Assembly (NCBI RefSeq): GCF_020509005.1
Contig: NC_063020.1
Location: 558,001 to 622,000 of the forward strand
Length of the DNA: 64,000 bases
DNA from: Fulvia fulva
Taxonomy: Eukaryota > Ascomycota > Dothideomycetes > Mycosphaerellales > Mycosphaerellaceae
Direction: 5' to 3'
The number at the start of each line of letters is the position of its first letter. Within the stretch, counting starts at the first letter, position 1. Position numbers and translations under genes: made by a program. The notes beneath the pieces were generated by a model. It saw nothing but the letters and a program-made list of their open reading frames with translations. It had not been told where the DNA came from and ran no database searches. This document shows, piece by piece, positions 1 to 9,369 of this stretch.

Positions 1-2
1 AA

Positions 3-512
3 TACAAGGAGAGGGGAAGCGCACGCATCAAGCTCACCACATGTGAGTTCATTTCTCGCTCCGGGCAGAAGCGAGCAGACATCCCACCAGTCGTGAAGAA
101 TGTTCACGCCACCTCTCTGAAGCTGGAAGCTTACGGAGACGTCCTCATCGCTCACCTCAAGGGAAGCACAAATTTCGTGAGGGAGTACATTACGGAGATC
201 GGAACCACGACAACCACAATATAGATCTTTGTGTACAACATCAAAGACCACAACGTACCGCTGACAGTTTTGTCTGATCTTCAAGTACAAGACAAGTGCG
301 GACCTATGGTGGCTCTCACGAAGCATAATCCTGTTGCGATCAATCTGTACAACGTGATCTTTGGGGAAGAAATTCAAGGCTATGGTTGGGTGGATTTTCA
401 GCACACCAAGGAATACGAGATCTCGGATCTGGCTTCATGGACAAAGGCTGATGGATGGGTGGAGAAGGATGGAAGTGTATGCTCGTGGAAAAAGCCGGCA
501 AGGGAAGATTGA
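3..512 (+). CDS. C-terminal part of an F-box-like paralogue (5' cut by window edge)
   Basis: This is the 3' end of a gene that begins before the window. One frame runs from base 3 to the stop at 510-512, interrupted by a single TAG at 222-224. That TAG is the last codon of a 48-nt interval, 177-224, starting GTGAGG and ending ATATAG, so I read it as a phase-neutral intron. The spliced tail is about 153 residues. Its last third (an INLYN-like segment, then SWTKADGW) aligns by eye with the C-termini of the genes at 2610 and 4084 (TWTTEDGW and RWTQASGW), suggesting a third member of that family. The F-box-like N-terminus would lie outside the window. No function can be given. If the intron is wrong, the gene carries a nonsense codon. 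Confidence 0.5.
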
Positions 513-894
513 CGGCTTCTTGCTTCAGAAAATGCACAGGTTGACAGGGAGAAGTGCGCGAGGGCGCCACAGCATGTCAACACTAGAAGGACACATCAAC
601 AGCGGATCAAGCACGATCTGCAACCACAACCCCATCTCGACACACGACAAGGACCGCGGTCATAACTATGCCCAGGGACAAATGTAACATACGAATCACT
701 TGCCCTTCCTCCAGCACCGCGCGATACTTGCTGCGGGGTTTGCAGCAGAAATGAGAGGGTGAAGCGAAATATTGAGGGCAACGTGGGAAGGGAGCCTTTT
801 GCATGTGCATTTCGAAGGACGCACTTCCTCTCAGGCTGAAAGTAAGGTCACTCGAGGTTCGAGTGTCTCCGCGGCAGTCTCGTTCGACGTATGA
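513..894. other. Intergenic, nothing recognised
   Basis: This 382-bp spacer lies between two genes whose 3' ends face each other. I see no RNA gene, repeat or convincing reading frame. Confidence 0.5.
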
Positions 895-2011
895 TCAATC
901 TCGAGTCTCTTGCTTCACTTGCACCTCTCTCAACTCCTGCTTCACCCGGACTGCATCGGCAGGTCTTCGCTCAGCAGTCGCACCATCAGCGAACTCTTGC
1001 TTCACTTGCGCATCCCTCTCAATCTCTGGCTCCGTCCTTCCCGCATCTGCATCTTCCGGCAGATTGGCCTGGTCGCCAACGACCTCTTCCTTAACCTGCG
1101 GACCAACAACCAAAGCCAGAACTTCCGACAACCTCGTGAATGCTGGCGGTTCACGGCCTTGACGATACTCGTACTTCGCTCTACAACGCACCTGGAGCGT
1201 CTTCATCTTCTCACTCCATAATGTGCCATCAGAACTCATCGCGAACGTACGCATCGAGCTCCGGTCATCAGGTTCCATGGCGCACAGTACCTCCAACATG
1301 GACTCCTCAATACATGTACTGTCATCATAGGCCATATAACCCCAGATCTCACATCCCATGGCGCCGCCCTCGTTGTCAATCATGGACTCCACAATCCTGG
1401 TCAATGTATCGATAGCATTGCGTTTGGTTTTGGAAATTCGTGGTGGGCTCAGTCGCTTTCGCAGTGATCTTCTCGATTCTTGCCACGACCTTCTCGTAAA
1501 TGCTGTAAGACGTCCGGCATGCTTTGCGCCCAATGGGATCATTTGAGAGCCAATCGTCGATTTGCCCGTAGTGGGAGTCGAAGTCGAAGACCTTTTTGCG
1601 ATCGCGGCGCTCTTTGGCTTCTTGGGCTTTCTGTGCATTGTCGATTGCTTCTGCCTTGAGACGCAGGCGAGTGGAGTGGGCGTCGAGTACACGGCTTGTC
1701 AATTGTGGAAAGGTCATGTTGCCTAGTGTCGCATGGAATATGCGTTGACGTAAGACATCTGCATCCATGGTACTGATGGTCTCCCAGAGGAGGCCTCGAT
1801 CGATCGGCGGCGACTGGCCCGGAAAGTAGACGCTGGCGCCGTACATCGGCTGATATTGAGTCGAGAAAAGTGTGTTCATCTGGTACACTGGATGCTCTGG
1901 AGCGGGGACGACACCGTTGTGGATGACGGTGGTCCTTTGCATTTTGATCGGACGTATGCCGACCCAGGCGACTGGCTCTGGATGTTCACGTTTCAAGGCT
2001 GTAGGCGCCAT
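895..2011 (-). CDS. Uncharacterised fungal protein with helical core and VKQE-rich tail; one frameshift
   Basis: The ATG at 2011 opens a frame of about 190 residues: a DADVLRQRIF helix, a charged helix, then a conserved-looking FDFDSHY...CRTSYSIYEKVVARIEKI block. The natural continuation (KTKRNAIDTLTRI onward) is in the next frame, which stays open to 895. Removing one base from the TTCCAAAA run at about 1431-1436 would join the two, and no good GT donor lies nearby. I therefore read a single-base frameshift (error or mutation), giving a protein of about 370 residues. The tail carries four psi-K-x-E motifs (VKEE, then VKQE three times), the SUMO-acceptor consensus. The overall pattern recalls uncharacterised ascomycete helix-bundle proteins. 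A distant likeness to Cut8/Sts1 is possible but weak. Function unknown. Confidence 0.5.
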
Positions 2012-2609
2012 GTTGACAGTCGATTATAGTGAAGCTGTGATGTGGAATCGGAGAGCCAAAGTCGTAAGCTGTGGGAGACGCGTCTAGACGCGATTGAACG
2101 TTTGCCTCGGAGATTTTTGCGATCGGGGCTGCCGCGGTGACCCTCGGATCATGGCTCATTATCAAGACTCGCTCTCTGCAAATTTGGAAACAACATGCCA
2201 CCTTTCGCTCTGACAGTAGTTCACCCATGTGGGGGCTATAGTATAGCACGGGTAGCCAGGCCAGAGCAAGGTCTTTGCTGTACACCAACATGCAAACCTT
2301 CACTCGAGATGAACCAATTCAAATATCAAGCTAGGGAAGAGACAACCCGACAGATAAGAGTACGCAGAAAGTTTTAAATGGCTTCATAATGTGTATGGGA
2401 CAACATGATCGCCTCATAAGACTGAATATTTCCCGCGAAGCAAGCTGGAAATGGTCCCTTCACATGCAAAAGCGGCCCGAAGCGAGTGGCCCAAGCTTCA
2501 TGCCTCACAATCGCGAGTGACAATTCATTTGTGTTTCCTTCGAGCTTCAACTTACGCAAAACACCACCCCATCCGGAACAATACACACTCGACCACCTAA
2601 ATCGTCAAC
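2012..2609. promoter_or_regulatory. Divergent promoter region
   Basis: This 598-bp gap separates the start codons of the minus-strand gene at 2011 and the plus-strand gene at 2610, so both promoters should lie here. I see no strong TATA box or repeated element. Confidence 0.4.
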
Positions 2610-3341
2610 ATGACGACCGCTACGCTTGACACGAACTGCAAGAAGATCTTCCCATTCTTCAGACTTCCTCGCGAGCTTCGAGACAGCATATATGAGGAAT
2701 GCGACGGCAGCCAAGACGTGAGCCTGAGTGGTCCAAAAGACGACCACCTCCAAGCATGGGTTGAAGGAGGGTTCCGCATCAACTTGCTGCTCGTCAGCAA
2801 GCAATTCAGCGACGAGTACCAGGAGCGACAACGAGGCAATGCTACACTCATGGTTGACATGACCGCCACCAGTCGGTCGTACACCTTCAAGGCCGAAGCT
2901 TTGGATGAGCTACGCGCTCGTGCGGCAAGACCGCCCACGCTGTTGTCTGGTCCGCGACGTCTAGACGACATCGAAGCGCGATTACCAGCGCTTCCAGGGT
3001 GCGTCAGCTACAACATCGAGACGAGCTTGGTCGCACTCTCCATACTTTTTCGTCAGATGAGAAAGCACGGAGACCTTCCCAAGCGGATCAAGGTGTATAT
3101 CCAGAACGTCGGAATTGACGGCTTGATGCTGCCCACGCTGCAGAATTTCTACGACCAGAACGGCCTATTGACTGTTCAGGGTGGACGTATGATAGCTTTC
3201 AGCTCCGTATGTGGCGAGGTCAATGCCGAGATCTATTCTCAGCTACGCGACGAGTCAAACATGTATTGGCAAGGAGACAAGGATGGAGTTAGCCTCATTG
3301 GGACGTGGACCACGGAGGACGGATGGAAGGCAGTCGCGTGA
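2610..3341 (+). CDS. F-box-like protein, tandem paralogue 2
   Basis: A single-exon protein of 243 residues. Residues about 13-30 read FPFFRLPRELRDSIY, the LPxELRxxIY signature common at the start of fungal F-box-like proteins, where the segment binds Skp1 in SCF ubiquitin ligases (family knowledge). The rest has no named domain. It includes a conserved LLLVSKQFSxEYxxR segment and a C-terminal TWTTEDGW motif, both shared with the gene at 4084 and, for the C-terminal motif, with the partial gene at 3. The N-terminal half aligns with the gene at 4084 almost without gaps, so the pair looks like a tandem duplication. The substrate cannot be predicted. The start fits the usual family start and follows a CGTCAAC leader. 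Confidence 0.75.
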   Translation: MTTATLDTNCKKIFPFFRLPRELRDSIYEECDGSQDVSLSGPKDDHLQAWVEGGFRINLLLVSKQFSDEYQERQRGNATLMVDMTATSRSYTFKAEALDELRARAARPPTLLSGPRRLDDIEARLPALPGCVSYNIETSLVALSILFRQMRKHGDLPKRIKVYIQNVGIDGLMLPTLQNFYDQNGLLTVQGGRMIAFSSVCGEVNAEIYSQLRDESNMYWQGDKDGVSLIGTWTTEDGWKAVA

Positions 3342-4083
3342 GGATTGGGGGATCACAATATAGCACACTCCCAATTTGAGCACATTGCATTGCATACTGA
3401 GAGCTCTGCTCGTTACAGAAGCGACTTGGCGTCATTGGGGTTACTGAGATGATCGAAGGATGAGCTGGAGCTCACAGAAAGAGACAGTCTCCGACGGTGG
3501 ACACACACACTCAGCTCAACGTGGAAAGTATACTACTTATACGATGGGCTTGCTGAGTCGGATGGCGGCCGCACAGTCCGGTCATAGTCATGCTCCCATA
3601 TATAAATGAAAACAAGGCTGCCTCATGAAACGTGGTTCCGTCGTCTAGACATGCTTGGAACACAGTTTCTTCCAACGTCACGTGTGCAACACTGGTATTG
3701 GTGATGAGATTCAAGTTTACATTGTAGATTAGGTATTTTCTGCAAGGCGCTCGTTTGCCTTCTAGAGCAAAGTCGTCTGCTTCGACGTATGAGAGACTAG
3801 ATAAGGATCGAGTAGTGTAGCATCACAGCCGATGGTGTAGCGCGATGTAATGGCTACGGGCGGCTTCAAGGCTTGTTTCTCAGGAGGTCGTCGAGACTTC
3901 GTCCATATTTCATCGGCAATGAACTGTGTTCCTAGCTGTGTCACATGCAAGCGCGGCGCGGTCCGAGCTTAGCGGGGTTTGGTCTGCACTTCTATCGCTC
4001 TCTTGTCCGACTGATGTCTTCCACCAAACATCAACAATCGGTTCACTTGCCATCACCACCAATCCGCCCATCGCATCGCCAAT
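3342..4083. other. Intergenic between tandem paralogues
   Basis: The spacer contains one TATATAAA at 3599-3606, rather far (about 480 bp) from the next start codon to be its TATA box. Otherwise I see nothing. Confidence 0.4.
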
Positions 4084-4791
4084 ATGCAGACCCCAACCAC
4101 GATCGACAGAACCGCATTCCCGTTCTTCAGACTCCCTCGCGAGCTGAGAGACAACATCTATGAGGACTGCGACGGCAACCAGCAAGTCAGTCTCGCAGGT
4201 GATGGGACGGAAAACATCAAGGCATGGGTTGAGCATGGATTGAGAACCAACTTCCTCCTTGTCTGCAAGCAGTTCAGCAGAGAGTACTGGATGAGACAGC
4301 GGGGACAGGGAAAGCTCATCATCGATGCCACGTTCTATCCGGCGAGATCTACCTCCCCGCAGCTCATTGACTCGATGTCCAACAGCAAGCAGATGCGAAT
4401 CGCGTCAGGACCCAAGCGAGTACAGGCCGCGGAGCTCAGCACGACATGGCGTTATGGGTGGAGTCTCGCGAATTGCATACTTCACGCAACCATCTTGGAG
4501 GCTTTGGTCTTCAAGTTACGCTTCTACGGACCAATCACAACAGCTGCGAAGGTCTACATTGTGGGAGAAATATCGGGTCGTTGGACTGCGCCCAAGGCTC
4601 TCAACCAGGTCAGCTATGAAGTCTCTGGAGCAGGCATGGTCAGCTTGACCGGAATGGCTGGCCTTCGTTCCATGGAGCTGTATTCATACTACCGGAGTCC
4701 TGAGACCTCAGTGTACTATGGAATGCCGGCAGTCCTGATCGGCCGATGGACACAAGCAAGTGGATGGCACGCAAAGACACAGCAAACATGA
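4084..4791 (+). CDS. F-box-like protein, tandem paralogue 3
   Basis: A single-exon protein of 235 residues beginning MQTPTTIDRTAFPFFRLPRE. Like its neighbour at 2610 it has the LPRELRDNIYEDCDG segment near residues 17-32, a LLVCKQFSREYWMRQRG segment near 60-75, and ends with GRWTQASGW. The middle has diverged strongly, which suggests relaxed or diversifying evolution after duplication (inference). The N-terminal motif is that of F-box-like adaptors. No C-terminal repeat such as WD40 or LRR is visible, so the substrate-binding part is unknown. The CDS is intact with no intron. Confidence 0.75.
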   Translation: MQTPTTIDRTAFPFFRLPRELRDNIYEDCDGNQQVSLAGDGTENIKAWVEHGLRTNFLLVCKQFSREYWMRQRGQGKLIIDATFYPARSTSPQLIDSMSNSKQMRIASGPKRVQAAELSTTWRYGWSLANCILHATILEALVFKLRFYGPITTAAKVYIVGEISGRWTAPKALNQVSYEVSGAGMVSLTGMAGLRSMELYSYYRSPETSVYYGMPAVLIGRWTQASGWHAKTQQT

Positions 4792-5270
4792 ATAGTGACC
4801 TGTAGTAAGTGATACTTCAGCCACCATTGAGTCTACTTGGAAGATGCTGATCACATCACAGCACACAAATTGCAGGCGACTCGAACGAGATCACAGAGAT
4901 CGAACTTCACAGAGCCCTGACCTCAATTTGGCGAAGGTCTCGCGGCGACAGTGTATTTCCATTAGAGACCTGGCACATGTCAAGAAAGACCGGTGACTCA
5001 TTGCCGCCTCGCATGGCAAGACGGGCTAGTCAACAGCGAGATCTCTCTGCAATAGCTTCCAATCATGCTGGATAAGTTTTGGGAGACAGAACAAAGCCAG
5101 AAGCAAGTAGATCAGACTATGCGAGCAAACTTGCCGCGAACTTAGCTCGAAGCCAGATAGATCGCAAGCTCTTGATTCCTGAGAAAACCCCTTGCACTCT
5201 TGGTTGATGTCATGTGCTAGCATGTCTCGAGTTCTCAGTGTTCAACAGCACTACCTTCTCGGAGTTCTCC
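4792..5270. other. Intergenic, nothing recognised
   Basis: A spacer of 479 bp between convergent genes. No feature identified. Confidence 0.4.
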
Positions 5271-5522
5271 TCATCCTCCGCCATATATTCGCTTGAACCC
5301 TGCCGTCTCCTCCCCAGAGCCTGTGCGAGTGAAGAAGTCTTGTCCCCAAGCCGTCCACGGGTCCCAGCGCCAGTAGTAGGGAGACACTGTAAGCAACGGG
5401 TGCCAACTAATCGCGCCAAACTCGCCTCCCTTCGTGTTCGGAGTGTGAACATAGTTTTTCCCGCCTACATCGAATGTCGCTCCTCGAAGCTTCCGGGGTT
5501 TCGTGCTTGATTGGGGCGCCAT
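5271..5522 (-). CDS. Small uncharacterised protein, 83 aa
   Basis: The ATG at 5522 (minus strand) follows an A/C-rich leader typical of fungal 5' UTRs and opens an 83-codon frame ending in TGA at 5271. The product is basic at the N-terminus, then rich in Gly and aromatic residues, with a notable WHPLLTVSPYYWRWDPWTAW segment. No signal peptide or membrane helix is obvious. I do not recognise a family. The aromatic cluster and normal-looking codon use favour a real gene over chance. Confidence 0.45.
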   Translation of the reverse strand: MAPQSSTKPRKLRGATFDVGGKNYVHTPNTKGGEFGAISWHPLLTVSPYYWRWDPWTAWGQDFFTRTGSGEETAGFKRIYGGG

Positions 5523-6147
5523 GATCTTGTTTGATTTGTTGAGAGTGCTTGTGATAAGTGTATGTTGGTCATGTAGCTTGAACGCGAAGCCGTCGAGATT
5601 CGTGCCGTGGGTTTGTTGCTGGATTGAAGAGTCGGAGTGATGCTGGAAGGTTCCGGCTAAGGTTTCCCATGTGCACTGTATACCAAGCTGTCTTCGCTAA
5701 CCGCTCAACGCAAGCCCGTGAACAGCTGGCAGCATCGACGACATTCGTGAAGTACGAGATCTGACCTCGCCCAGATGCCATCATCATCAGTCGATGTCGT
5801 GGCGCTTGCGCGTCGTGCATTGTGCACGATGAGCCTCTGTTCCCGGGATCGTGGCAGTTGCGAATAGCGCACGTCTTGTGCATATTGAAACCTAGACCAT
5901 AGTCAACGCTCTTCGTCATTTTATCACCGACTCGAGAAGCCCAGGGAGGGCGAACATCATGTCGTAGCTCGCCACACGAACTTCTCGCAGCATTGACTAT
6001 ATGGCTCAAGATCACATACGAACCGCCTGCTTTAATGCTCGCCTACTTCTTTCTCGAACCATCTCGCAATCCACTCAATCTTTCAACCACTCTACCATCG
6101 AACTCACCACTTTCAACCATCTCTCAATTCTCTCCACAACAATCATC
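5523..6147. promoter_or_regulatory. Divergent spacer between two small genes
   Basis: It separates the starts of the small genes at 5522 (minus) and 6148 (plus). The last 80 bases before 6148 are a CT/CA-rich leader of the kind seen in front of strongly expressed fungal genes. Open frames across the region are low-complexity and look spurious. Confidence 0.35.
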
Positions 6148-6351
6148 ATGCTCCCTTTCAGCATCGGCAGTCTCAGGAAACTACCGCAGGGTGGGCAGTC
6201 CTCTTCCGGCTCCGGCGGCCGACAGCAGGACTCATTCTACTACTCCTCCGGTTCCCAGCAAGACCCCTCTGGCATTAGCTGGGCTGGCTCTGGGAACAAC
6301 CAGCCATACGAGAAGGACAACTATGGCTTTGGCAGATATGGTGAAGTCTGA
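6148..6351 (+). CDS. Small Gly/Ser/Gln-rich protein, 67 aa
   Basis: A 67-residue product starting MLPFSIGSLRKLPQ, then Gly/Ser/Gln-rich and ending in a Tyr/Gly-rich tail (YEKDNYGFGRYGEV). I chose this ATG because the bases before it look like a pyrimidine-rich 5' UTR and because the upstream in-frame methionine would add a low-complexity leader. No domain, signal peptide or cysteines. The composition suggests an intrinsically disordered protein. Family not recognised. Confidence 0.45.
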   Translation: MLPFSIGSLRKLPQGGQSSSGSGGRQQDSFYYSSGSQQDPSGISWAGSGNNQPYEKDNYGFGRYGEV

Positions 6352-7558
6352 AGGAAGATGAGGGGAACTCTACCCAAGCGTCCATGGGAGCTTTAAGCCG
6401 TTTCGTTCACTTCCGACACCGTGGTGTGGTAGGAATTCTTTTGATGGGTCGGCCAAGGTAGTCGCTCAGGTGTTGTCGTGATAGCTTTCTGTACCTTGAT
6501 GTCTTGCGAAACTTGAATTAGCCCAATGTTAATTGTTCTGTAGAGTGAGATGTTGGTGGATATGCTGCGTGGCCATGAGAGAAAGACGGAGTCGTTGGAA
6601 AGTGCTCAAAGCCCACTTGTCGCGCCAAATATCGACACATTGTCGCACAAACGTGATAAGAGAACAAAGAGCTCGTCTTACAGCATTCTTTGCATCTCCA
6701 AAGCGAAGTGGTCACTCTCGTCACGCGTAGCTTCCGCGAGCGTGTAGTCGTCGATGTCTTTCATGCCGGATACTGCAGAGGGGACTAGGTGCTGAGCGCT
6801 GTCCTCTGGCGGAGTGTCAGGGCCAGAATCATGCTGATGAATGTCACCAGCTTGCTGTATCGACTTCTGGCTTGCAGGTTTGCCGAAAAGCCTTGCCAGC
6901 GGCTGCAACACTGCTACGTCGAGCTTGATGCTGTTTAAGCGTAGCGACCGAGCGCTAGCCACACCGGAGTACGAGCTTGCGAGTACGTAGGTGAGGCGTC
7001 AGCGAGGGAGTGAAGCTCTATACCAGCCCTCAACTAGCCTTGGCGCCCGCTCTGATTGGTCAACTTTCAAGTTTTAGGGTCACGTGACCTACCGCACTGT
7101 GCCTGTTGGCGAACTCGCAAACATATACTCGTCGCTAACGCCTATGTCGTCGTATAATAAGCACTGTACGTCGGGTAGCGGTAGCGTGGATCGCACGCTA
7201 CTTTGCAGTCTAGAAGAGTTGGTAGAGAGCTCCACTCCGCTACGCTTACCCATGGAGGTTCACAACCGCCAACAGCACATTTTAATGATGACCACTGTTC
7301 TCCTATCAGCTATAGAATCGTCGTCAGGGATAGATGGCACATACAAAACATGAGCGAGCCCATGATGGTTGGCAACATCCAAGGTGTTTTGACCGAGCGC
7401 GTGAACGCTTGGTCGTTGGCGATGTTCTTAAATGTCAGCGAAGAGAGCGCAGCTCCCACAGAAGCGGTGAGACTCATTCGTAACCGATGATACCACTGGC
7501 CTCGGACTAGAGCATGTCTCCAATGCCTCTGTGCTTCGAGTCTCCCCGTTGCCGCAGG
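6352..7558. other. Long intergenic stretch
   Basis: About 1.2 kb without a supported gene. A 94-codon minus-strand frame at 6678-6962 has no ATG at its head (it begins GTG) and is probably chance. The only ordered element is the palindrome at 7078-7089. Confidence 0.4.
7078..7089. promoter_or_regulatory. Perfect 12-bp palindrome with CACGTG core
   Basis: GGTCACGTGACC is a perfect inverted repeat centred on the E-box CACGTG, the class of site bound by fungal bHLH factors. A reverse CCAAT box (ATTGG) lies about 15 bp upstream. The target gene is unclear, since no gene starts close by. Confidence 0.35.
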
Positions 7559-9369
7559 CTAACCTAGGTAAGCCAACAGAGCGCACATCAGGACAACGAC
7601 GCCAATAGAGGTGAAGAGGTATTTGTACGTCAAACGAAAATGGTTCTTCGTGTCGTCCAGATATTTGCTTTCGCCAATTCCACCAGAATCGAGCTTGTCG
7701 ACCCAGAATTGGTCCTCAATGTCGAATGGATCGACCTCGTACTCCCTCTCCTCGGTGCTGAGTTTCGTCTTACTGAACCCAGCGATGGTGTAGACTCCAG
7801 TATAGGCGGTGTAGTTTAGCATCCTGTAAGCTCGGATAACATTACTGATATTGACTTCGTCGGAGTTCACGACGGTGTTAAGAAAGTCCACGGCGGCCCA
7901 GACACGCCAGCGATCATTGATAGTATCGAGTGCGTCGGAGTAAGTTTTGACCATGTAGGCCTGGTCTCCAGTGATATCTGTGAGGGTGTCGTTCCACCAG
8001 TAGGCCGATGTATTGAACCGGGCGAGGTCGCTAATCAATACTGCTTCGTTGCGGTCGTGTAGTGCTATCCAATCCTGATCATGTCTGTCCAATGTCCGGA
8101 TCTTCTCAGTAGCTGCACCCCACAGAATCGAGAGCTTCACTCCTTGAATTGCAAGGACGAGGGCTAAATGTAACCAGAAGTGTGAGCCTGCCCAGAATCT
8201 CTGTCTTACAGGACTCATCTCCTCGATATGTGGGTTGTGCTCGATCCAGTCAAAGTAGATCAGATAGATGAAGTAGATGATCAGTACCGAGCTCAGGATA
8301 TTGATCACGTTGACCACGCTCCAGGTAAGCGACCAGGCGTACGCAACGGCTTGACATTGCTTGGCGATACTGATGGCACCTTCTCCGAGAATGATGAGCG
8401 TCAGTAATGACATACGCTCAACCAGGAGCTTGTTGCTGAAGCAGAGCTTTTCGGACTCGCCTTTGACAATTCTTGACAGTAATCTCTTGAGCATTGGCAG
8501 TCTGTCGAGGAAGTCGAGACCCGAGGACGTCTTGGAGCACGCAACAAAGGTTGCGATGATGGATTCCACGGGCCCGATGACATACCAGGCGATGTAGGCA
8601 TTGCTGTTGCCGGGGTCTGTAAAGAAGTGGTATACACCACCGTATATGGCGGCGGCGAAGGCGTATGTAATGACCAAAGCAGTCAACGGCCTTCTAGTCG
8701 CCGGGTGATCTCGTTGGTACAGTCGACGCACCAGGTAATACTGAACAGCGAGGATGATTCGACTCGTCATGAGTGCTAGCGTGAAAACGCCGTAGTATGA
8801 GTTCGTCTCTACGTAGGATCCAAAGCGATCTTCGCTTTCTGGAGTATCACCAACCTTGAACATTGGCCCAGTTGCTGCGAATATGATCATGACGCTGTAA
8901 GGTGTGAGTCTTCACTGCTTCGGCAATGCTGAGTAGCGTATGCCTACCAGAACTGCACCATCTTGCTCAGTCGCGCGGCCATGCAGTCGAGCTTCGAGTA
9001 TCGAACGTCGTACAGCGCGACCTGGTACCAGGTGAACCATAATACGCAAAAGAACCATATGTATTGTAGCAGGCTCGTGTTGTCAGAAACATCGTGAATG
9101 TAAGTGAAGACTGTGAGATTGGCGACGAAGAACAGATCGTAAAAGAGTTCAATCTTTGTGAGCTCTTCGTGTGGTTTATGAGTATGGTCGCTGCTCGAAA
9201 GGCTGTCTTTGCGGTCTATGGTGTCGGTGTCGTCTTCGTGCCGGTTGGAAGTAGGCAAATCGCCATGGTTGTGTACATGATCGTGAGTCAGTAGGGTACG
9301 TGAGTGCGAGACATGGTCGTACAATTCGGTAGGGTTGCGGACAGCGAGCCGATTGAACGTTCTAAACAA
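7559..9369 (-). CDS. LtrA-family (low temperature requirement A-like) membrane protein
   Basis: Two exons, 9369-8948 and 8894-7559, joined across a 53-nt intron (GTAGGC...TTACAG); 585 residues. The N-terminal ~80 residues are polar with several His. The signature ELFYDLFFVANL follows (around residues 94-105), which marks the LtrA family. A series of hydrophobic segments characteristic of a polytopic membrane protein comes next, with a long soluble loop (around residues 400-540) and a last membrane helix at the C-terminus (VVVLMCALLAYLG). Fungal LtrA-like proteins have no firm biochemical role; the name comes from a Listeria cold-growth locus. The spliced frame is continuous (TG|C codon), supporting the intron. 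Confidence 0.75.

Noticed and set aside
222..224. In-frame TAG as a nonsense mutation of the first gene
   Set aside because: A 48-nt GTGAGG...ATATAG interval ending exactly at this TAG is a plausible intron, so I do not count it among the lesions.
840..870. tRNA-like GGTTCGAGT box
   Set aside because: No matching A box, acceptor stem or D-arm could be drawn around it.
5569..6015. 148-codon minus-strand frame
   Set aside because: It has no protein-like order and spans the leader of the small plus-strand gene.
6678..6962. 94-codon minus-strand frame followed by a GTAAGA-like donor
   Set aside because: There is no ATG at its head; it begins with GTG, and no in-frame ATG lies upstream before a stop.
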